A stretch of 61,916 nucleotides of DNA, taken from positions 218-62,133 of the forward strand of contig DJPL01000001.1 in the NCBI GenBank assembly GCA_002437415.1, given 5' to 3'. Below, one piece after another: positions 60,678 through 61,916 of this stretch. Each line of letters opens with the position of its first letter. The first letter of the stretch is position 1. This DNA is from Ruminococcaceae bacterium UBA6413 (GTDB lineage Bacteria; Bacillota; Clostridia; Oscillospirales; Ruminococcaceae). The position numbers were made by a program, and so were the translations under genes. The notes under the pieces are model-generated. The model was not told the origin of the DNA and did no database searches. It saw only the letters and a program-made list of their open reading frames with translations.

Positions 60678-61703
60678 ATGCATAGCTTTGACGGATTTTA
60701 TAAAGGCATCGACCTTGGCGGCTGGATATCCCAGTGCGGCAAGAATTATAACGATGAGCACTACTCGACATTCATCACCGAAAAGGATATCGAAAGGATA
60801 GCCTCCATGGGGCTCGACCACGTCCGTATGCCTGTTGATTACAACGTGATACAGACAGACGACGGCAAGCTCATCGAAAGTGGAATGGCATATATCGAAA
60901 ACTGCGTGAATTGGTGCAAAAAGCACAGTCTTAACATTGTGATCGACCTGCATAAGACCTGCGGCTACATCTTTGACGACCCAACCTACTGCGGATTTTT
61001 CGCAAATGAAAAATTGCAGGATCAGTTTGTGTACCTGTGGCAGAAGATAGCAAAGCGTTACGGCAACGATGAGCATATAGCCTTTGAATTGCTCAACGAA
61101 ATTACAAGCGCAGACTTTACCGACCCGTGGAACAAGATAGCAAGCCGCACCGTAAAAGAGATAAGAAAAATCGCACCCGACACTAAGATAGTTATCGGCG
61201 GTATTTTCAACTCGAGCATTTACGGTCTTACTAAGCTTGATATTCCGTGGGACGAAAATATCGTCCTGACCTTCCACTGCTACAGCCCCCTTGTTTTCAC
61301 GCATCAGGGCGCAGAGTGGGTCGACAGGCTTGACCTTTCCTACCGCACGACTTTCCCGAGAACAGCCGAGGAGCTCAGAGCCGACAGTGAAAAGTATTTC
61401 GACAAGGATTTTGTTACCGAATTTGACGGTATAAGCGGCACGGTCGACAGCGGATATTTTGTAAATATGTTTGCCGATGCCATAAAGGTTGCCGAAAAGC
61501 TTGATCTCCCCCTCTACTGCGGCGAATACGGAGTTATCGACCGTGCTGACACAGAGGGTACTCTTAACTGGTTCAAAATGATAAATGAAGCCTTTGAAAA
61601 GTATCACATTGCCCGCGCCGTATGGTCATATAAGGAAATGGATTTCGGCATAACAGATGCACACTATGCTCCTATCTACGATGAGCTTATAAAGGTGCTG
61701 TAA
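60678..61703 (+). CDS. Cytoplasmic GH5 glucanase
   Basis: A 341-residue (beta/alpha)8 glycosidase of family 5. The acid/base is Glu141 in FELLNEIT and the nucleophile Glu283 in CGEYGVI; the preceding HVRMPVDYNVI and the FHCYSPL histidine also match. There is no signal peptide, dockerin or carbohydrate-binding module, so unlike secreted cellulases it should trim imported beta-glucan oligosaccharides in the cytosol, alongside the GH94 enzyme encoded 6 kb upstream. The start follows ACGGAGA. A terminator follows. Confidence 0.9.
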   Translation: MHSFDGFYKGIDLGGWISQCGKNYNDEHYSTFITEKDIERIASMGLDHVRMPVDYNVIQTDDGKLIESGMAYIENCVNWCKKHSLNIVIDLHKTCGYIFDDPTYCGFFANEKLQDQFVYLWQKIAKRYGNDEHIAFELLNEITSADFTDPWNKIASRTVKEIRKIAPDTKIVIGGIFNSSIYGLTKLDIPWDENIVLTFHCYSPLVFTHQGAEWVDRLDLSYRTTFPRTAEELRADSEKYFDKDFVTEFDGISGTVDSGYFVNMFADAIKVAEKLDLPLYCGEYGVIDRADTEGTLNWFKMINEAFEKYHIARAVWSYKEMDFGITDAHYAPIYDELIKVL

Positions 61704-61747
61704 ACTATAAACGATAAAGGGGTTGTGATACAACCCTGAAAAGAAAA

Positions 61748-61786
61748 AGTGAGCCAAAGCGCAAAAGATAGTGCGCACGGCTCGCT
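61748..61786 (+). terminator. Terminator of the GH5 gene
   Basis: agtgagcc/ggctcgct (one G-U) encloses an inner gcgca/tgcgc stem and is followed by a T6 run. Confidence 0.82.
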
Positions 61787-61916
61787 TTTTTGTATAGTGT
61801 ACTTATTGTATACTGTTTTAGTATTTAACATTGATAGCTGGCTACCGATAGTTCTGTTTGTCGGACAGCACTTCTCGGGTTCGCTATTCTATGTAATAAC
61901 GTTGCTGCTATTCACG
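61787..61916. other. Window edge without a supported gene
   Basis: A plus-strand frame rich in hydrophobic codons runs off the end but has no credible start or ribosome-binding site in view. Confidence 0.35.

Noticed and set aside
1..61916. CRISPR array, tRNA or rRNA genes, prophage or intact insertion sequence
   Set aside because: No regularly spaced direct repeats, no cloverleaf or rRNA-like stretches, and no transposase, integrase or phage structural genes were seen on reading both strands.
61791..61916. Hydrophobic open frame running off the right edge
   Set aside because: No start codon with a ribosome-binding site and too short to judge.

Overview
The window looks like chromosome of an anaerobic, endospore-forming, plant-fibre-degrading Firmicute of the Ruminococcaceae/Oscillospiraceae type; a Ruminococcus or [Eubacterium] siraeum relative is my best guess, from gene content and codon style only. 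Supporting signs are a gerA-type germinant-receptor operon, GroESL under a CIRCE element, rubrerythrin and hybrid-cluster protein, a TPP riboswitch before thiT, cytoplasmic cellobiose phosphorylase with GH5 and GH43 enzymes, and many lipoprotein sugar-binding proteins. G+C looks mid-40s percent by eye (not computed). Most promoters have near-consensus sigma-A boxes with exactly 17 bp spacing.

Layout. 1-3.4 kb: metNIQ methionine uptake operon, with an attenuator-like leader and a 23-codon Cys-rich small ORF between metI and metQ. 3.4-9.7 kb: a membrane protein of unknown role, a gerAA-gerAB-gerAC operon (minus strand), and a divergent YetF/DUF421 plus DUF4363 pair. 9.8-19.2 kb: three paralogous sugar-binding lipoproteins without permeases, interleaved with a GNAT enzyme, a Na+/Ca2+ antiporter, glycogen synthase and a soluble PocR-MCP sensor. 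19.4-19.85 kb: a mosaic of nested hairpins. 19.9-23.6 kb: a YtrA-type GntR/ABC operon with a clear operator. 23.95-27.9 kb: mnmA, a methyltransferase and a divergent methionyl-tRNA synthetase. 28.2-30.2 kb: a cytoplasmic sugar-sensor/GGDEF protein. 30.3-39.3 kb: a surface-glycan locus (two GT2 enzymes, an ABC-2 exporter, a GlfT2-like galactofuranosyltransferase, a ferredoxin/FrhB/pyruvyltransferase fusion and UDP-galactopyranose mutase). 39.4-43.5 kb: a membrane protein, a degenerate response regulator and groESL. 43.6-47.4 kb: GH43 xylosidase, phenylacetate-CoA-ligase family enzyme, a small unknown protein and a YbaK deacylase.

47.5-50.6 kb is a scar: a truncated copy of the 3' end of a DMT transporter gene, then about 2 kb of more A+T-rich DNA carrying a sigma-factor-like gene interrupted by an in-frame stop, then the intact transporter gene and an AraC regulator. 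A second nested-hairpin mosaic lies at 51.6-51.9 kb, followed by cellobiose phosphorylase, the TPP riboswitch with thiT, an AIM24-family protein, DegV, rubrerythrin, a D-lactate-dehydrogenase-like enzyme, Hcp and a cytoplasmic GH5 glucanase.

Together the genes describe import of oligosaccharides and their cytosolic phosphorolysis or hydrolysis, glycogen storage, construction of a galactofuranose-type surface glycan, oxidative/nitrosative defence and sporulation. The least explained items are the nested-hairpin mosaics, the Cys-rich ORF and leader in metNIQ, the interrupted sigma-like gene with its duplicated flank, and the FrhB-pyruvyltransferase fusion.
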